Assembly (NCBI GenBank): GCA_021782815.1
Contig: JAJXUO010000025.1
Coordinates: 1-41,307, forward strand
Length of the DNA stretch: 41,307 nt
Reading direction: 5' to 3'
Source: Pseudomonadota bacterium
Lineage (GTDB): Bacteria > Pseudomonadota > Alphaproteobacteria > Rhodospirillales > Magnetospirillaceae
The notes under the pieces were generated by a model. It was not told the origin of the DNA. It saw only the letters and a list, made by a program, of their open reading frames with translations, and did no database searches. The position numbers and the translations under genes are program-made. Within the stretch, counting starts at the first letter, position 1. The number at the start of each line of letters is the position of its first letter. Below are positions 10,457 through 19,364 of the stretch, one piece after another.

Positions 10457-11146
10457 ATGAGCCAGGCGATCGAGATCGCCCCCAGCCTGCTGTCCGCCGA
10501 TTTCGCCCGTTTGGGGGAAGAGGTGCGGGCGGTGGCCGATGCCGGGGCCGATTATCTGCATTTCGACGTGATGGATAACCATTACGTGCCCAATCTGACG
10601 GTGGGGCCGCTGGTCTGCGCCGCCATCCGTCCCCATTGCCGTCTGCCCATCGACGTGCATCTGATGATCCGTCCGGTGGACCGCCTCATTCCCGATTTCG
10701 CCGCCGCCGGCGCCGATCTCATCAGCTTCCACCCGGAAGCCTCGGATCATGTGCATCGCACCATCGATCTGATCCACCAGCATGGCTGCCGGGCCGGGCT
10801 GGCCCTCAATCCGGCCACGCCGCTCGCGGTGCTGGATCATGTGCTGGACGAGCTCGATCTGGTGCTGGTGATGTCGGTCAATCCCGGTTTCGCCGGGCAG
10901 CGCTTCATTCCTGGGGCGCTGGACAAGCTGCGCGCCGTGCGCCGCCGCATCGATGCCGGCGGCCGGGCCATCCGTCTCGAGGTGGATGGCGGCGTGCATC
11001 CCGGCAACGCCGCCGCCATCGGCGCCGCCGGCGCCGATGTTCTGGTGGCCGGTTCGGCGGTGTTCGGCAAGCCCGATTACGCCGCCGTGATCCGCGATCT
11101 GCGGGAAACCGCCGAGGGCGGCCGCGCCGCCCGTTCCGCCGCCTGA
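10457..11146 (+). CDS. rpe: Ribulose-phosphate 3-epimerase
   Basis: A 229-residue TIM-barrel enzyme interconverting ribulose 5-phosphate and xylulose 5-phosphate, a step in regenerating the RubisCO substrate. Family motifs are complete: [27 protein letters not shown] (metal histidine and aspartate), [20 protein letters not shown] and EVDGGV near the C-terminus. It is the first gene of the cbb operon divergent from cbbR, so this copy is probably the Calvin cycle (cbbE) one. GGGAGAG lies before the ATG. Confidence 0.97.
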   Translation: MSQAIEIAPSLLSADFARLGEEVRAVADAGADYLHFDVMDNHYVPNLTVGPLVCAAIRPHCRLPIDVHLMIRPVDRLIPDFAAAGADLISFHPEASDHVHRTIDLIHQHGCRAGLALNPATPLAVLDHVLDELDLVLVMSVNPGFAGQRFIPGALDKLRAVRRRIDAGGRAIRLEVDGGVHPGNAAAIGAAGADVLVAGSAVFGKPDYAAVIRDLRETAEGGRAARSAA

Positions 11147-11166
11147 CGGTTTGAAGGAGCCCCGCC

Positions 11167-12243
11167 ATGTTCACCACCGACCGCACCACCCTGGCGCAAT
11201 ATCTCATGGAGGCCTGCCGCCGTCCCGGCCAGCCCACCGATATCGATCTGGCCAATCTGCTGCTCGACGTGGCCCTGGCCTGCAAAAGCATCGGCCGCAC
11301 CGTGGCCCTGGGCTCGCTGGCCGGGGTGCTGGGCAGCGCCGGCTCGGAGAACGTGCAGGGCGAAACCCAGAAGAAGATGGACGTGATCAGCGACGAAACC
11401 TTCCGCCGCCTCACCGAATGGGGCGGCCATGTCGCCGCCGTGGCCTCGGAGGAGCAGGATCATCCCTGCCCGGTGCCGGACCGCTTCGAGCGCGGCCCCT
11501 ATCTGTTGCTCTACGATCCCCTGGACGGCTCCTCCAACATCGACGTCAACGTGGCGGTGGGCAGCATTTTTTCGGTGCTGAAGGCGCCCGGGGGGACGGC
11601 GCCGGTGGCCGAGGGCGATTTCCTCCAGCCGGGGGTGCGTCAGGTGGCGGCGGGCTACGCCCTTTACGGCCCCTCCACCCTGCTGGTGCTGACGGTGGGC
11701 CAGGGCGTGCATATCTTCACCCTGGAGCCGGGGCTGGGGGAATTCATCCTCACCGCGTCCCACATCGCCATTCCCGCCGAAACTCAGGAATTCGCCATCA
11801 ACGCCTCCAACAGCCGCTTCTGGGAGGCCCCGGTCAGCCGCTATGTGGAGGAATGCCTGGCCGGACAGAGCGGCCCGCGCGAGAAGGATTTCAACATGCG
11901 CTGGATCGCCTCGCTGGTGGCCGACGCCCATCGCGTGCTGATGCGCGGCGGCGTCTATCTCTACCCGCGCGACAACAAGAAGCCGGCCAAGCCGGGGCGG
12001 CTGCGCCTGCTGTACGAGGCCAATCCGGTGGCCTTTCTCATCGAGCAGGCGGGAGGGCTGGCCACCACCGGCAACGAGCGCCTGCTGGAGGTGCAGCCCA
12101 CCGGCCTGCATCAGCGCATTCCGCTGATCTTCGGTTCGCGGGCCGAGGTGGAACGCATCGAGGCCTATCACCGCGATGCCGAGCGCGCCCGCCCCGATAC
12201 CCCGCTGTTCAACACCCGCGGCCTGTTCCGCACCCCGGCTTGA
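11167..12243 (+). CDS. fbp: Class I fructose-1,6-bisphosphatase
   Basis: This 358-residue enzyme releases phosphate from fructose 1,6-bisphosphate, and in many autotrophs also from sedoheptulose 1,7-bisphosphate. The metal-binding motif DPLDGSSN is at 117-124 and the upstream acidic pair is in the SEEQD segment (95-98). The C-terminal half carries the [22 protein letters not shown] substrate-site motif. AAGGAG precedes the ATG. It lies 20 bp after rpe and 14 bp before prk, clearly one operon (cbbF). Confidence 0.97.
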   Translation: MFTTDRTTLAQYLMEACRRPGQPTDIDLANLLLDVALACKSIGRTVALGSLAGVLGSAGSENVQGETQKKMDVISDETFRRLTEWGGHVAAVASEEQDHPCPVPDRFERGPYLLLYDPLDGSSNIDVNVAVGSIFSVLKAPGGTAPVAEGDFLQPGVRQVAAGYALYGPSTLLVLTVGQGVHIFTLEPGLGEFILTASHIAIPAETQEFAINASNSRFWEAPVSRYVEECLAGQSGPREKDFNMRWIASLVADAHRVLMRGGVYLYPRDNKKPAKPGRLRLLYEANPVAFLIEQAGGLATTGNERLLEVQPTGLHQRIPLIFGSRAEVERIEAYHRDAERARPDTPLFNTRGLFRTPA

Positions 12244-12257
12244 AGGAGGCACCGCCC

Positions 12258-13139
12258 ATGTCCGCCAAACATCCCATCATCGCCGTCACCGGCTCGTCGG
12301 GGGCCGGAACCACCTCGGTGTCGCGCACCTTCGAGCAGATCTTCCGCCGCGAGCAGGTCAACGCCGAATTCATCGAGGGTGACAGTTTCCACCGCTTCGA
12401 CCGCGCCGAGATGAAACAGCGCATGGCCGAGGCCCTGGCGGCGGGCAATCACACCTTCAGCCATTTCGGCCCCGAGGCCAACTGCCTGGAGGATCTGGAG
12501 GCTTTGTTCGCCCGCTATGGCGAGGATGGCGGCGGCCGGCGGCGCAAATATCTGCACGACGAGGGCGAGGCCGCCCCTTATCAGCAGCCGCCCGGCACCT
12601 TCACGCCGTGGCAGGATCTGCCCGAGGGCAGCGATCTGCTGTTCTACGAGGGCCTGCACGGCGCCGCGGTGTGCGACGGCGTCGATGTGGCCCGCCATGC
12701 CGATCTGCTGGTGGGGGTGGTGCCGGTGATCAATCTGGAGTGGATCCAGAAGATCCACCGCGACAAGGCGGCGCGCGGCTATTCCACCGAGGCGGTGACC
12801 GACACCATCCTGCGGCGCATGCATGATTATGTGCACTATATCTGCCCGCAATTCACCCGCACCCATGTGAATTTCCAGCGGGTGCCCATGGTGGATACCT
12901 CCAATCCCTTCATTTCGCGGCATATTCCCTCGCCCGACGAAAGCCTGCTGGTGATCCGCTTCGCCAAGCCCCAGGGCATCGATTTCCCCTACCTTTTGAA
13001 CATGCTGAAGGACAGTTTCATGTCGCGGCCCAACACCATCGTGGCGCCGGGCGGCAAGATGGATCTGGCCATGCAGCTGATCTTCACCCCCTTCATCTGG
13101 CGGCTGATGGAACGCCGCCACAAGGCTCTGGGCCGCTAA
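12258..13139 (+). CDS. prk: Phosphoribulokinase
   Basis: A 293-residue kinase making ribulose 1,5-bisphosphate from ribulose 5-phosphate and ATP, the reaction that commits carbon to RubisCO. The P-loop GSSGAGTTS is at 12-20, followed by EGDSFHRFDR. The bacterial PRK segments FSHFGPEANCLEDLE and LLFYEGLHGA are present, with VGVVPVINLEWIQKIHRDKA downstream. Length is normal for the proteobacterial class. The ATG at 12258 follows GAAGGAGG. Its presence with cbbM shows a complete RubisCO shunt. Confidence 0.97.
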   Translation: MSAKHPIIAVTGSSGAGTTSVSRTFEQIFRREQVNAEFIEGDSFHRFDRAEMKQRMAEALAAGNHTFSHFGPEANCLEDLEALFARYGEDGGGRRRKYLHDEGEAAPYQQPPGTFTPWQDLPEGSDLLFYEGLHGAAVCDGVDVARHADLLVGVVPVINLEWIQKIHRDKAARGYSTEAVTDTILRRMHDYVHYICPQFTRTHVNFQRVPMVDTSNPFISRHIPSPDESLLVIRFAKPQGIDFPYLLNMLKDSFMSRPNTIVAPGGKMDLAMQLIFTPFIWRLMERRHKALGR

Positions 13140-13145
13140 GACCAG

Positions 13146-13209
13146 GTCGCGGTGAGCTTGGCTCATCGCGACGCCGGTTAGGAGCAAGGCGACGCGCGCC
13201 GGAGGGCGC
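13146..13209 (+). promoter_or_regulatory. Hairpins between prk and tkt
   Basis: The 126-bp prk-tkt gap holds a 12-bp stem (13146-13157 with 13161-13172, one G-U pair) and, 20 bp on, a smaller CGCGCC/GGCGCG hairpin. Neither is followed by a U-tract. They may set relative mRNA levels within the operon; no promoter was identified. Confidence 0.4.
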
Positions 13210-13265
13210 GGGGATCTGTTCCGACCACCGCAATTTGTATAACAGCTCTTTCCGGAGATCCCGTC

Positions 13266-15299
13266 ATGACCGTCATGCCCACGCCCCCCGTTTCCACCGC
13301 CCTGGCGGCGCGCGCCGCCACCGCCCTGCGCCTGCTGGCCGCCGATGGCGTCGAGGCCGCGGGCAGCGGCCATCCCGGCATGCCGCTGGGCATGGCCGAG
13401 ATCGCCGTGGCCCTGTGGGGCCTGCAGGGCGGCGGCTTTCTGCGGCATAATCCCGCCGATCCCGGCTGGTGGAACCGCGATCGCTTCGTGCTGTCCAACG
13501 GTCACGGCTCCATGCTGCTCTATGCCCTGCTGCATCTGACCGGTTACGATCTGTCCATCGACGATCTGAAGCGCTTCCGCCAGATGGGGTCGCGCACGCC
13601 GGGCCACCCCGAGCACGGCCTGACGCCGGGGGTGGACACCACCACCGGCCCGCTGGGGCAGGGGCTGGCCAACGCCGTGGGCATGGCCCTGGCGGAAAAG
13701 CTGCTGGCCGAACGCTTCAACCGCCCCGGCCACGCCGTGGTGGACCACCACACCTATGTGTTCCTGGGCGACGGCTGCCTGATGGAGGGCATTTCGCACG
13801 AGGTCTGCTCGCTGGCCGGGGTGCTGGGGCTGGGCAAGCTGATCTGCCTTTACGACGACAACGGCATTTCCATCGACGGCGCGGTGCAAGGCTGGTTCCG
13901 CGACGATACCCCGGCCCGCTTCGCCGCCTATGGCTGGCAGGTGATCCCGGCGGTGGACGGGCACGACGGCGCGGCGGTGCAAGCCGCCCTGGCCGAGGCC
14001 CGGGCCGATGCCGGCCGCCCCACCCTGATCTGCTGCCGCACCGTCATCGGCCAGGGCAGCCCCGGCAAGGCCGGCAGCCACGATGTGCACGGAGCCCCCC
14101 TGGGGGCGGCCGAGCTTGAGGCCATGCGCCGGGCCCTGGACTGGCCCCATGCGCCGTTCGAGATCCCCGCCGACCTGCGCGCCGCCTTCGACGCCACCGC
14201 CACGGGCGCGGCGCGGCAGGCGGAGTGGCAGGCGGGATTCGAGCGCTACCGCGCCCTTTACCCGCGGGAGGCGGCGGAACTGGCGCGGCGCATGGCCGGG
14301 CAGTTGCCCGACGATTGGCGGCTGACGGTGGGCACGCTGCTGACGGCGGCGCTGGGGCGGAGCGGCGCCGTGGCCACGCGCAAGGCCTCGCAAGAGGCCA
14401 TCGGCCTGCTGGCGCCGCATCTGCCCGAACTGTTCGGCGGCTCGGCCGATCTCACCGGCTCCAACCTTACCGACTGGAGCGGGGCCGAGCGGGTCAACGA
14501 CGGCGGGGCCGGGCGTTATCTCAGCTACGGCGTGCGCGAGTTCGGCATGGCGGCGATGATGAACGGCCTGGCCCTGCATGGCGGCTTCATCCCCTTCGGC
14601 GGCACCTTCCTGGTGTTTTCCGATTACGCCCGTAACGCCCTGCGCATGGCGGCGCTGATGCGCCAGCGGGTGATCCATGTCTTCACCCACGATTCCATCG
14701 GCCTCGGCGAGGATGGCCCCACCCACCAGCCGGTGGAGCAGGCGGCCAGCCTGCGGCTGATCCCCGGCCTGGCGGTGTGGCGCCCCTGCGACGCCGTGGA
14801 AACCGCCGTGGCCTGGCAGGCGGCGGTGGAGCGGGCCGACGGCCCCAGCGCCCTGCTGCTGTCGCGCCAGGGCCTGCCCTGCCAGCCCCATGATCCGGCC
14901 GGGCTGGAGGCGATCCGCCGGGGCGGCTATGTGCTGGCCGCCCCGGCGGACGGACGGGCGGCCCGGGGGGTGATCATCGCCACCGGCTCGGAGGTGGCGC
15001 TGGCCCTGGCGGCGCAGGCGCTGCTGGCCGAACAGGGGCGGGCGGTGGCGGTGGTGTCCATGCCCTGCCTGGAACTGTTCCTGGCCCAGGACCGCGCCTG
15101 GCGCGACGGCGTGCTGCCCCCCGGCCTGCCCCGGCTGGCGGTGGAGGCGGCCCATCCCGATCCCTGGTGGAAGGTGGTGGGCGCGGGCGCGGTGATCGGC
15201 ATGACCCGCTTCGGCGAATCGGCCCCGGCGCCCGCGCTGTTCCGCCATTTCGGCTTCACCCCGCAGGCGGTGGCCGAGGCCATGGCCGGACTGTTATAG
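13266..15299 (+). CDS. tkt: Transketolase
   Basis: This 677-residue thiamine-diphosphate enzyme moves two-carbon units in ribulose bisphosphate regeneration. Visible motifs are SGHPGMPLG (34-42), [28 protein letters not shown], the ThDP-binding [12 protein letters not shown]...DDNGISIDG segment, and in the second domain [22 protein letters not shown] and [17 protein letters not shown]. Length is typical. It closes the operon; no aldolase, GAPDH or PGK gene follows in the window, so those are encoded elsewhere. Confidence 0.97.
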   Translation: MTVMPTPPVSTALAARAATALRLLAADGVEAAGSGHPGMPLGMAEIAVALWGLQGGGFLRHNPADPGWWNRDRFVLSNGHGSMLLYALLHLTGYDLSIDDLKRFRQMGSRTPGHPEHGLTPGVDTTTGPLGQGLANAVGMALAEKLLAERFNRPGHAVVDHHTYVFLGDGCLMEGISHEVCSLAGVLGLGKLICLYDDNGISIDGAVQGWFRDDTPARFAAYGWQVIPAVDGHDGAAVQAALAEARADAGRPTLICCRTVIGQGSPGKAGSHDVHGAPLGAAELEAMRRALDWPHAPFEIPADLRAAFDATATGAARQAEWQAGFERYRALYPREAAELARRMAGQLPDDWRLTVGTLLTAALGRSGAVATRKASQEAIGLLAPHLPELFGGSADLTGSNLTDWSGAERVNDGGAGRYLSYGVREFGMAAMMNGLALHGGFIPFGGTFLVFSDYARNALRMAALMRQRVIHVFTHDSIGLGEDGPTHQPVEQAASLRLIPGLAVWRPCDAVETAVAWQAAVERADGPSALLLSRQGLPCQPHDPAGLEAIRRGGYVLAAPADGRAARGVIIATGSEVALALAAQALLAEQGRAVAVVSMPCLELFLAQDRAWRDGVLPPGLPRLAVEAAHPDPWWKVVGAGAVIGMTRFGESAPAPALFRHFGFTPQAVAEAMAGLL

Positions 15300-15318
15300 G
15301 GGCTCGCCCCGGAACTGA

Positions 15319-15363
15319 TGCCGGCCGGCACGTGATTTGACTTAAAAGACACGCCGACCGGCA
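15319..15363. repeat. Inverted repeat after tkt
   Basis: Two arms of about 15 nt (around 15319-15334 and 15350-15363), with one mismatch and a bulge, flank an AT-rich loop. The structure lies between the convergent tkt and AraC-family genes and could act as a bidirectional stop, but it has no clear U-tract on either strand. Confidence 0.45.
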
Positions 15364-15430
15364 AGCCCGCGCGGCATTTGAGCGGCCCCGGGACGGGGCT
15401 CACCGTCTCGGCATGATTTGGCCCAACGGG

Positions 15431-16390
15431 TCAAAGCATTGGCCGGGCGGTATGGCGGCGCCAGGCCGAGGGCGTGGTGTGGACATGGCGGCGGAAATGC
15501 TGGCGGAAGGACAGAGCCGAGCCGAATCCCGCCGCCGCCGCCACCGCCTCCATGGAGAGGCTGGTGTCCTCCAGCAGCCGTCGGGCCAGGGCCAGCCGTT
15601 CGGCCAGCAGCCACTGCCCGACGCTGAGGCCGGTGAGCTGGCGGAAATGCCGGGCCAGGCCGCGCCGGCTCATGCCGGCCCGCACCGCCACCATATCCTG
15701 GGTCAGGGGCTGGTCGAGGCGGCCGCGCATCCAGTCGAGCAGGGCGGCCAGCCGGGTTTCGCCGCCCGGCGCCGGCAGCGGCCGCTCGATGAACTGGGCC
15801 TGGCCGCCCTGGCGGTGCGGTGCCGTCACCAGCAGGCGGGCCAGCCGGTTGGCGGCGGCGGCCCCGGCGCGGCGGCGCACCAGATGCAGGCAGCAGTCGA
15901 TGGCCGCCACCGTGCCCGCCGAGGTGACGATGTCGCCATCGTCCACATACAGCACCCCGGCATCCAGACGCACGGCGGGATGGCGGCGGGCGAAATCCTC
16001 GGCGAAGGCCCAGTGGGTGGTGGCGGGGCGGTGGTCCAGCAATTCGGCTTCGGCCAGCACATAGGCGCCCAGGCACAGCCCCACCAGCACGGCGCCGCGC
16101 CCATGGGCGGCGCGCAAGGCCTCCAGCAGCGCCGACGGCGGGCGTTCGGCCACGTCGCGCCAACTGGGGATGATGATGAGATCGGCCTCGGCCAGGGCCT
16201 CCAGGCCATGCTCCACCACCAGGGAAAATCCGGCGCTGGTGCGCAGCGGCCCGGCCTCGGCGGCGCAGACCAGCAGACGGTCGGCGCGCTCTTCGGGCGG
16301 GGCGCCGTCGTGGAACACCAGGCAGGGCGCCGACAGGTGGAACGGGCTGATGCGATCGAAGGCCAGAACGGCGATGGTGGCGGGCGGCAT
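15431..16390 (-). CDS. GlxA/FtrA-like AraC-family regulator with DJ-1/PfpI domain
   Basis: A 319-residue regulator with two domains. The N-terminal part (about 1-170) is a DJ-1/PfpI (glutamine amidotransferase-like) sensor with the nucleophile-elbow segment VGLCLGAYVLAEA, C106 at the usual cysteine position. The C-terminal part (about 210-319) is an AraC DNA-binding domain with two helix-turn-helix motifs, including SMEAVAAAAGFGSALSFRQHFRRHVHTTPSAWR. It is divergent from the cysteine hydrolase gene at 16688, which it may regulate. Ligand unknown. Confidence 0.9.
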   Translation of the reverse strand: MPPATIAVLAFDRISPFHLSAPCLVFHDGAPPEERADRLLVCAAEAGPLRTSAGFSLVVEHGLEALAEADLIIIPSWRDVAERPPSALLEALRAAHGRGAVLVGLCLGAYVLAEAELLDHRPATTHWAFAEDFARRHPAVRLDAGVLYVDDGDIVTSAGTVAAIDCCLHLVRRRAGAAAANRLARLLVTAPHRQGGQAQFIERPLPAPGGETRLAALLDWMRGRLDQPLTQDMVAVRAGMSRRGLARHFRQLTGLSVGQWLLAERLALARRLLEDTSLSMEAVAAAAGFGSALSFRQHFRRHVHTTPSAWRRHTARPML

Positions 16391-16502
16391 GGGCGTTTCC
16401 GGAGCGGGGCGGATCTGGCCCGATCCTAACGCAGATTGGCCGCCGCGTCGCTCACGCCCGGCGGCGGCGGCGGCGTAGGGTGGGGCTCGCTGTCGGTTTA
16501 CA

Positions 16503-16663
16503 CCGCGTCCTGATGTGTTTTCTCATCGGGACGCGGCTGGCCCATTGAGGGCCCCGTAGCGACGACGGAGCGTGAGCGTAGGAGGGAAGCGGAGGAAAGC
16601 CAAGCGGCTGGAAGCCGCGCCCGGCGCTTGAGGGGCACCCGGTGATCGGTTCCGATCACCGGG
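16503..16663 (+). repeat. Structured intergenic element, copy A
   Basis: A chain of hairpins: CCGCGTCC/GGACGCGG (16503-16536); GGCCC-ATTGA-GGGCC (16539-16553); a variable stretch; an AGCCAAGC box; GCGGC-TGGAA-GCCGC (16604-16618); a GCGCCCGGCGC-YTGAG box (16617-16632); and a 12-bp perfect palindrome with a 2-nt loop (16638-16663). A second copy at 30489-30605 has the same order, with base changes on both sides of two stems. It lies just upstream of the cysteine hydrolase gene. It could be a structured RNA leader, a small RNA gene or a REP-like repeat; function is unknown. Confidence 0.6.
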
Positions 16664-16687
16664 ATATAGTCTGAAGGAGTAATGGCG

Positions 16688-17179
16688 ATGTCCGGCAAGG
16701 CCCTGGTGGTGATCGATCTGCAGAACGACTATTTTCCCGGCGGTCTCTATCCGCTGTGGCAGGCCGAGGCGGTCCTGGAAACGGTGCTGGCCGCCGTGGC
16801 CCGGGCGCGGGCGGCGGGCGAAACGGTGATTCTGGTGCGGCACGAGGGTGGGGCCGAGGCGCCGTTCTTCCGGGCCGGCAGCGATGGCGCCGCCCTGCAT
16901 CCCCGCCTGCTGGCGGCGGCGCCCGAGGCCCTGGTGGTGACGAAGACCCGCGCCGACGCGTTTCGCGGTACCAGCCTGGCGGCGGACCTGGAGCGGCGGG
17001 GCATCGACGAACTGCTGCTGTGCGGCATGATGACGCAGAATTGCGTCACCCACACCGCGCTGTCGCCCCAGGCGGCGCCCTATCGGCTGCGGGTGCTGCG
17101 GGAGGGCTGCACCACGGTGGACGCCCTGCTGCACGCCATCGCCTGCAACGCCCTGGGCGATCGGGTGGACCTGGTGTGA
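16688..17179 (+). CDS. Isochorismatase-family cysteine hydrolase, nicotinamidase-like
   Basis: A 163-residue member of the isochorismatase superfamily. The catalytic triad is visible: D10 (VVIDLQNDYF), K86 (VTKTRADAF) and C119 (GMMTQNCVTHTA). Such enzymes hydrolyse amides such as nicotinamide or related compounds; the substrate cannot be decided. It is shorter than typical PncA and lacks an obvious PncA metal motif beyond the first aspartate, so a generic hydrolase is equally likely. The ATG at 16688 was chosen because AAGGAG (16674-16679) is eight bases away, while the in-frame ATG at 16682 is too close. A perfect palindrome lies 25 bp upstream. Confidence 0.85.
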   Translation: MSGKALVVIDLQNDYFPGGLYPLWQAEAVLETVLAAVARARAAGETVILVRHEGGAEAPFFRAGSDGAALHPRLLAAAPEALVVTKTRADAFRGTSLAADLERRGIDELLLCGMMTQNCVTHTALSPQAAPYRLRVLREGCTTVDALLHAIACNALGDRVDLV

Positions 17180-17248
17180 TTTTTTGGTTCATCGCGGCGG
17201 AACGGGGGGGAACCCGATTTTGAGCCGGTTTCCCTGGACGGCAATCGG

Positions 17249-18706
17249 TTAACGGCCGGGCAGGGTCTGTTTCAGCACGCGGATGCGGCGCAGGGCGGAT
17301 TTCAGGGCGGCGTGATCGGCGCGGTCGAGGCGGGCGGGGATCAGGTCGTGCCCAGGCGTCCGCCCGGCGGTGATGTCGGCCAGTTGCTGGCGCAACAGCA
17401 AGCGCAACAGGGTGTCGAAGGCGGCGGTCAGGCTGGCGCCGTCCTCTTCCAGCATCACGCCGGTCTCTTGCAGGGCTTGCAGGCGGGCGGCGGTGCCGGT
17501 GGCGAGAAGGCCGTTGCGCACCGCCTTGGCCCGGGTGGCGGCAACGATGGGGAACAGCCCGGCGGTTTTGGCGTTGAAATGGCCGCCCCAGGTGGGGATC
17601 TGGCCGAACAGGCCGAGGGGGCCGTCGCTGGCGGCCACGTTAAGGGCCAGGAACTGGGTGAAGAAGGCCGAGGTTCCGGCGGTTTCAACGGCATAGCGGT
17701 GCAAGCGCCCGGCCAGGGCGGCCGAGCCGTGCACCGGCTGGGCGTCGAAGAACAGATCGATGCTGCGCATGGTGCGCGACTGCGGTTCGAACACCCAACG
17801 GCGGATTTCCCATTGCCAGTCGGCCAGCGGGCGGCGCCAGTCCGGGTTGCTGGCCATGACGCCGCCGGGGCAGGGCGGGATTCCGGCCTCGGCCAGAAGA
17901 TCGGTGAAGCGGGTGGCGAAGGCGGCGTACCAGCGGTCGTCGTCGGCGGTGCCCTCATGCACCAGGGCGTGGTCCTGGTCGCAGGCCAGCAGGCTTTCCC
18001 CCCGCCCGCCCGAGCCCAGGATCAGCAGGGCCCAGGGCGCCGGGGCGGCGCCGTAGCCGTCGCCGTCGCGGGCCAGGCTTTGCTCCACCAGTTGCGCGGC
18101 GCGGGCGGTGATGTCGCGCAGCACGGCGCTGATGACGGCGGCGATCTCGCGGGCGGCCACGCCGTCGGCCAGCAGGTTTTCGGCCAGAATGGGCAGGCTG
18201 TCGTGGGCGCGGCGCAGATCGGCGGCGGTTTCCGCCTCGGTCAGATCGTCGCCGATGATCAGGGCCCGCACGCTGCGCACCTTCAGAAGATGGCGGGCGG
18301 TGAGCATGCCCGCCGGGCGGCCGTTGCCGTCCACCACCAGGAGGTGGCGCAGCCCCAGGCGGCTCATGCGGGCGATGCCGATATAAAGATAGGCGTCGGC
18401 GGTCATGGTGCGGACCGGCGACGACATCAGGGCGGCGGCGGGGGCGCGCAAGGCCTCCTCCCCCCGCTGGCTGATGGCGCGGATCACGTCGCGCTCCGTC
18501 AAAATGCCGCGCGGCAGGCCGCGCGCATCCACGATCACCAGCGATGATGAGGCGGCCCGATCCATCCGCGCGCAGACCTGGGCCAGGGTGAGCCCCTCCG
18601 CTCCGGTCAGGACCGGCCGCGCCATCACCTCGCCCAGACGGTGACGGTAGGGAAAACTGTCCAGGCGGCTGAGGGTGGGGGTGAGGTGGAACATGCCTTT
18701 CATCAT
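17249..18706 (-). CDS. CBS-domain protein with DUF294 nucleotidyltransferase-like domains
   Basis: This 485-residue protein has two CBS motifs (about 25-85 and 90-145; ILTERDVIRAIS and HLLVVDGNGRPAGMLTARHLL). A DUF294 putative nucleotidyltransferase domain (about 165-320) has GSGGRGE at 231-237 and DQD at 243-245, like the GS...DxD core of the fold. A DUF294 C-terminal domain runs to the end. It resembles the GlnD N-terminal half and probably modifies or regulates a partner protein. Such genes are often next to a DUF485/SSS transporter pair, as here on the other side of the promoter gap. The start is uncertain: ATGs at 18706, 18703 and 18694 all lack a good ribosome binding site. Confidence 0.85.
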   Translation of the reverse strand: MMKGMFHLTPTLSRLDSFPYRHRLGEVMARPVLTGAEGLTLAQVCARMDRAASSSLVIVDARGLPRGILTERDVIRAISQRGEEALRAPAAALMSSPVRTMTADAYLYIGIARMSRLGLRHLLVVDGNGRPAGMLTARHLLKVRSVRALIIGDDLTEAETAADLRRAHDSLPILAENLLADGVAAREIAAVISAVLRDITARAAQLVEQSLARDGDGYGAAPAPWALLILGSGGRGESLLACDQDHALVHEGTADDDRWYAAFATRFTDLLAEAGIPPCPGGVMASNPDWRRPLADWQWEIRRWVFEPQSRTMRSIDLFFDAQPVHGSAALAGRLHRYAVETAGTSAFFTQFLALNVAASDGPLGLFGQIPTWGGHFNAKTAGLFPIVAATRAKAVRNGLLATGTAARLQALQETGVMLEEDGASLTAAFDTLLRLLLRQQLADITAGRTPGHDLIPARLDRADHAALKSALRRIRVLKQTLPGR

Positions 18707-19043
18707 AGATAATATGGTCAAATGATAAAAGCGAATAGAGCTATGCGAATTTTGCAATTCTATGGATTTTTCGCTTTCACTGAAGTTGTTATGAAATGAA
18801 CTGAATTTATGTTATTTAAAGTTAGGCTGTTTAAATAAATTCATATTTTATAATGTGTTGAGTGAGGGTGTTTTGCGGACTAAATGGAGTGATGTGGTTT
18901 ATATGTTATTTTTGTAATTGATAAATTTTATAAAATTAAGCGCATTGAATTTATAGTGATCGATATCTGTGCGCTTTGTCGTTTCCCAATATTGTTGACG
19001 ATTTGTCAGGCTTCGGTAATTCTTGTTGTCCATAAGAGGGCGC
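18707..19043. promoter_or_regulatory. AT-rich divergent promoter region
   Basis: About 300 bp of markedly AT-rich DNA between the CBS-DUF294 gene and the symporter operon, in an otherwise GC-rich window. TTGACG (18995-19000) and TAATTC (19017-19022), 16 bp apart, could be the -35/-10 of the plus-strand operon. On the minus strand TATTAT lies just before the CBS gene start. No gene or long repeat is seen. The composition suggests curved or nucleoid-protein-bound regulatory DNA. Confidence 0.55.
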
Positions 19044-19364
19044 ATGGAGATCCCCGTGACCGACGATCTGCCGCAGCGGATCAGCCGCAATCCGAAATAT
19101 GCCGAACTGGTGGGCATGCGCGCCCGCCTGGCCTGGGGGCTGGCCGCCCTGGTGCTGGCGGCGTATTTCGGCTTTATCCTTCTGGCGGCCTGGGCGCCGG
19201 CGCTGCTGGCGCGGCCGGTGCTGCCGGGCGGCACCCTGACCGTGGGGCTGGGGCTGGGCGTGGGGGTGATCCTGTGGTCGGTGGCGCTGACCGGGCTTTA
19301 TGTGCGCCGCGCCAACACCGTGTTCGATCCCCTGACCCATGCCTTGATCGAGGAGTCGCGATGA
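19044..19364 (+). CDS. DUF485 small membrane protein, symporter partner
   Basis: A 106-residue protein with two predicted membrane segments (about 30-52 and 65-90) and charged ends. The N-terminal [16 protein letters not shown] and the C-terminal [13 protein letters not shown] are typical of DUF485/YjcH proteins, which are encoded immediately before ActP-type symporters. AGAGGG lies before the ATG at 19044. Its stop overlaps the start of the symporter gene (ATGA), so the two are translationally coupled. Confidence 0.88.
   Translation: MEIPVTDDLPQRISRNPKYAELVGMRARLAWGLAALVLAAYFGFILLAAWAPALLARPVLPGGTLTVGLGLGVGVILWSVALTGLYVRRANTVFDPLTHALIEESR

Noticed and set aside
12168-15248. Very long open frame on the minus strand opposite prk and tkt
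   Set aside because: It is antisense to two well-recognised enzymes. Its translation is low-complexity (His, Gln, Gly, Ala rich) and matches no family; long open antisense frames are expected in GC-rich DNA.
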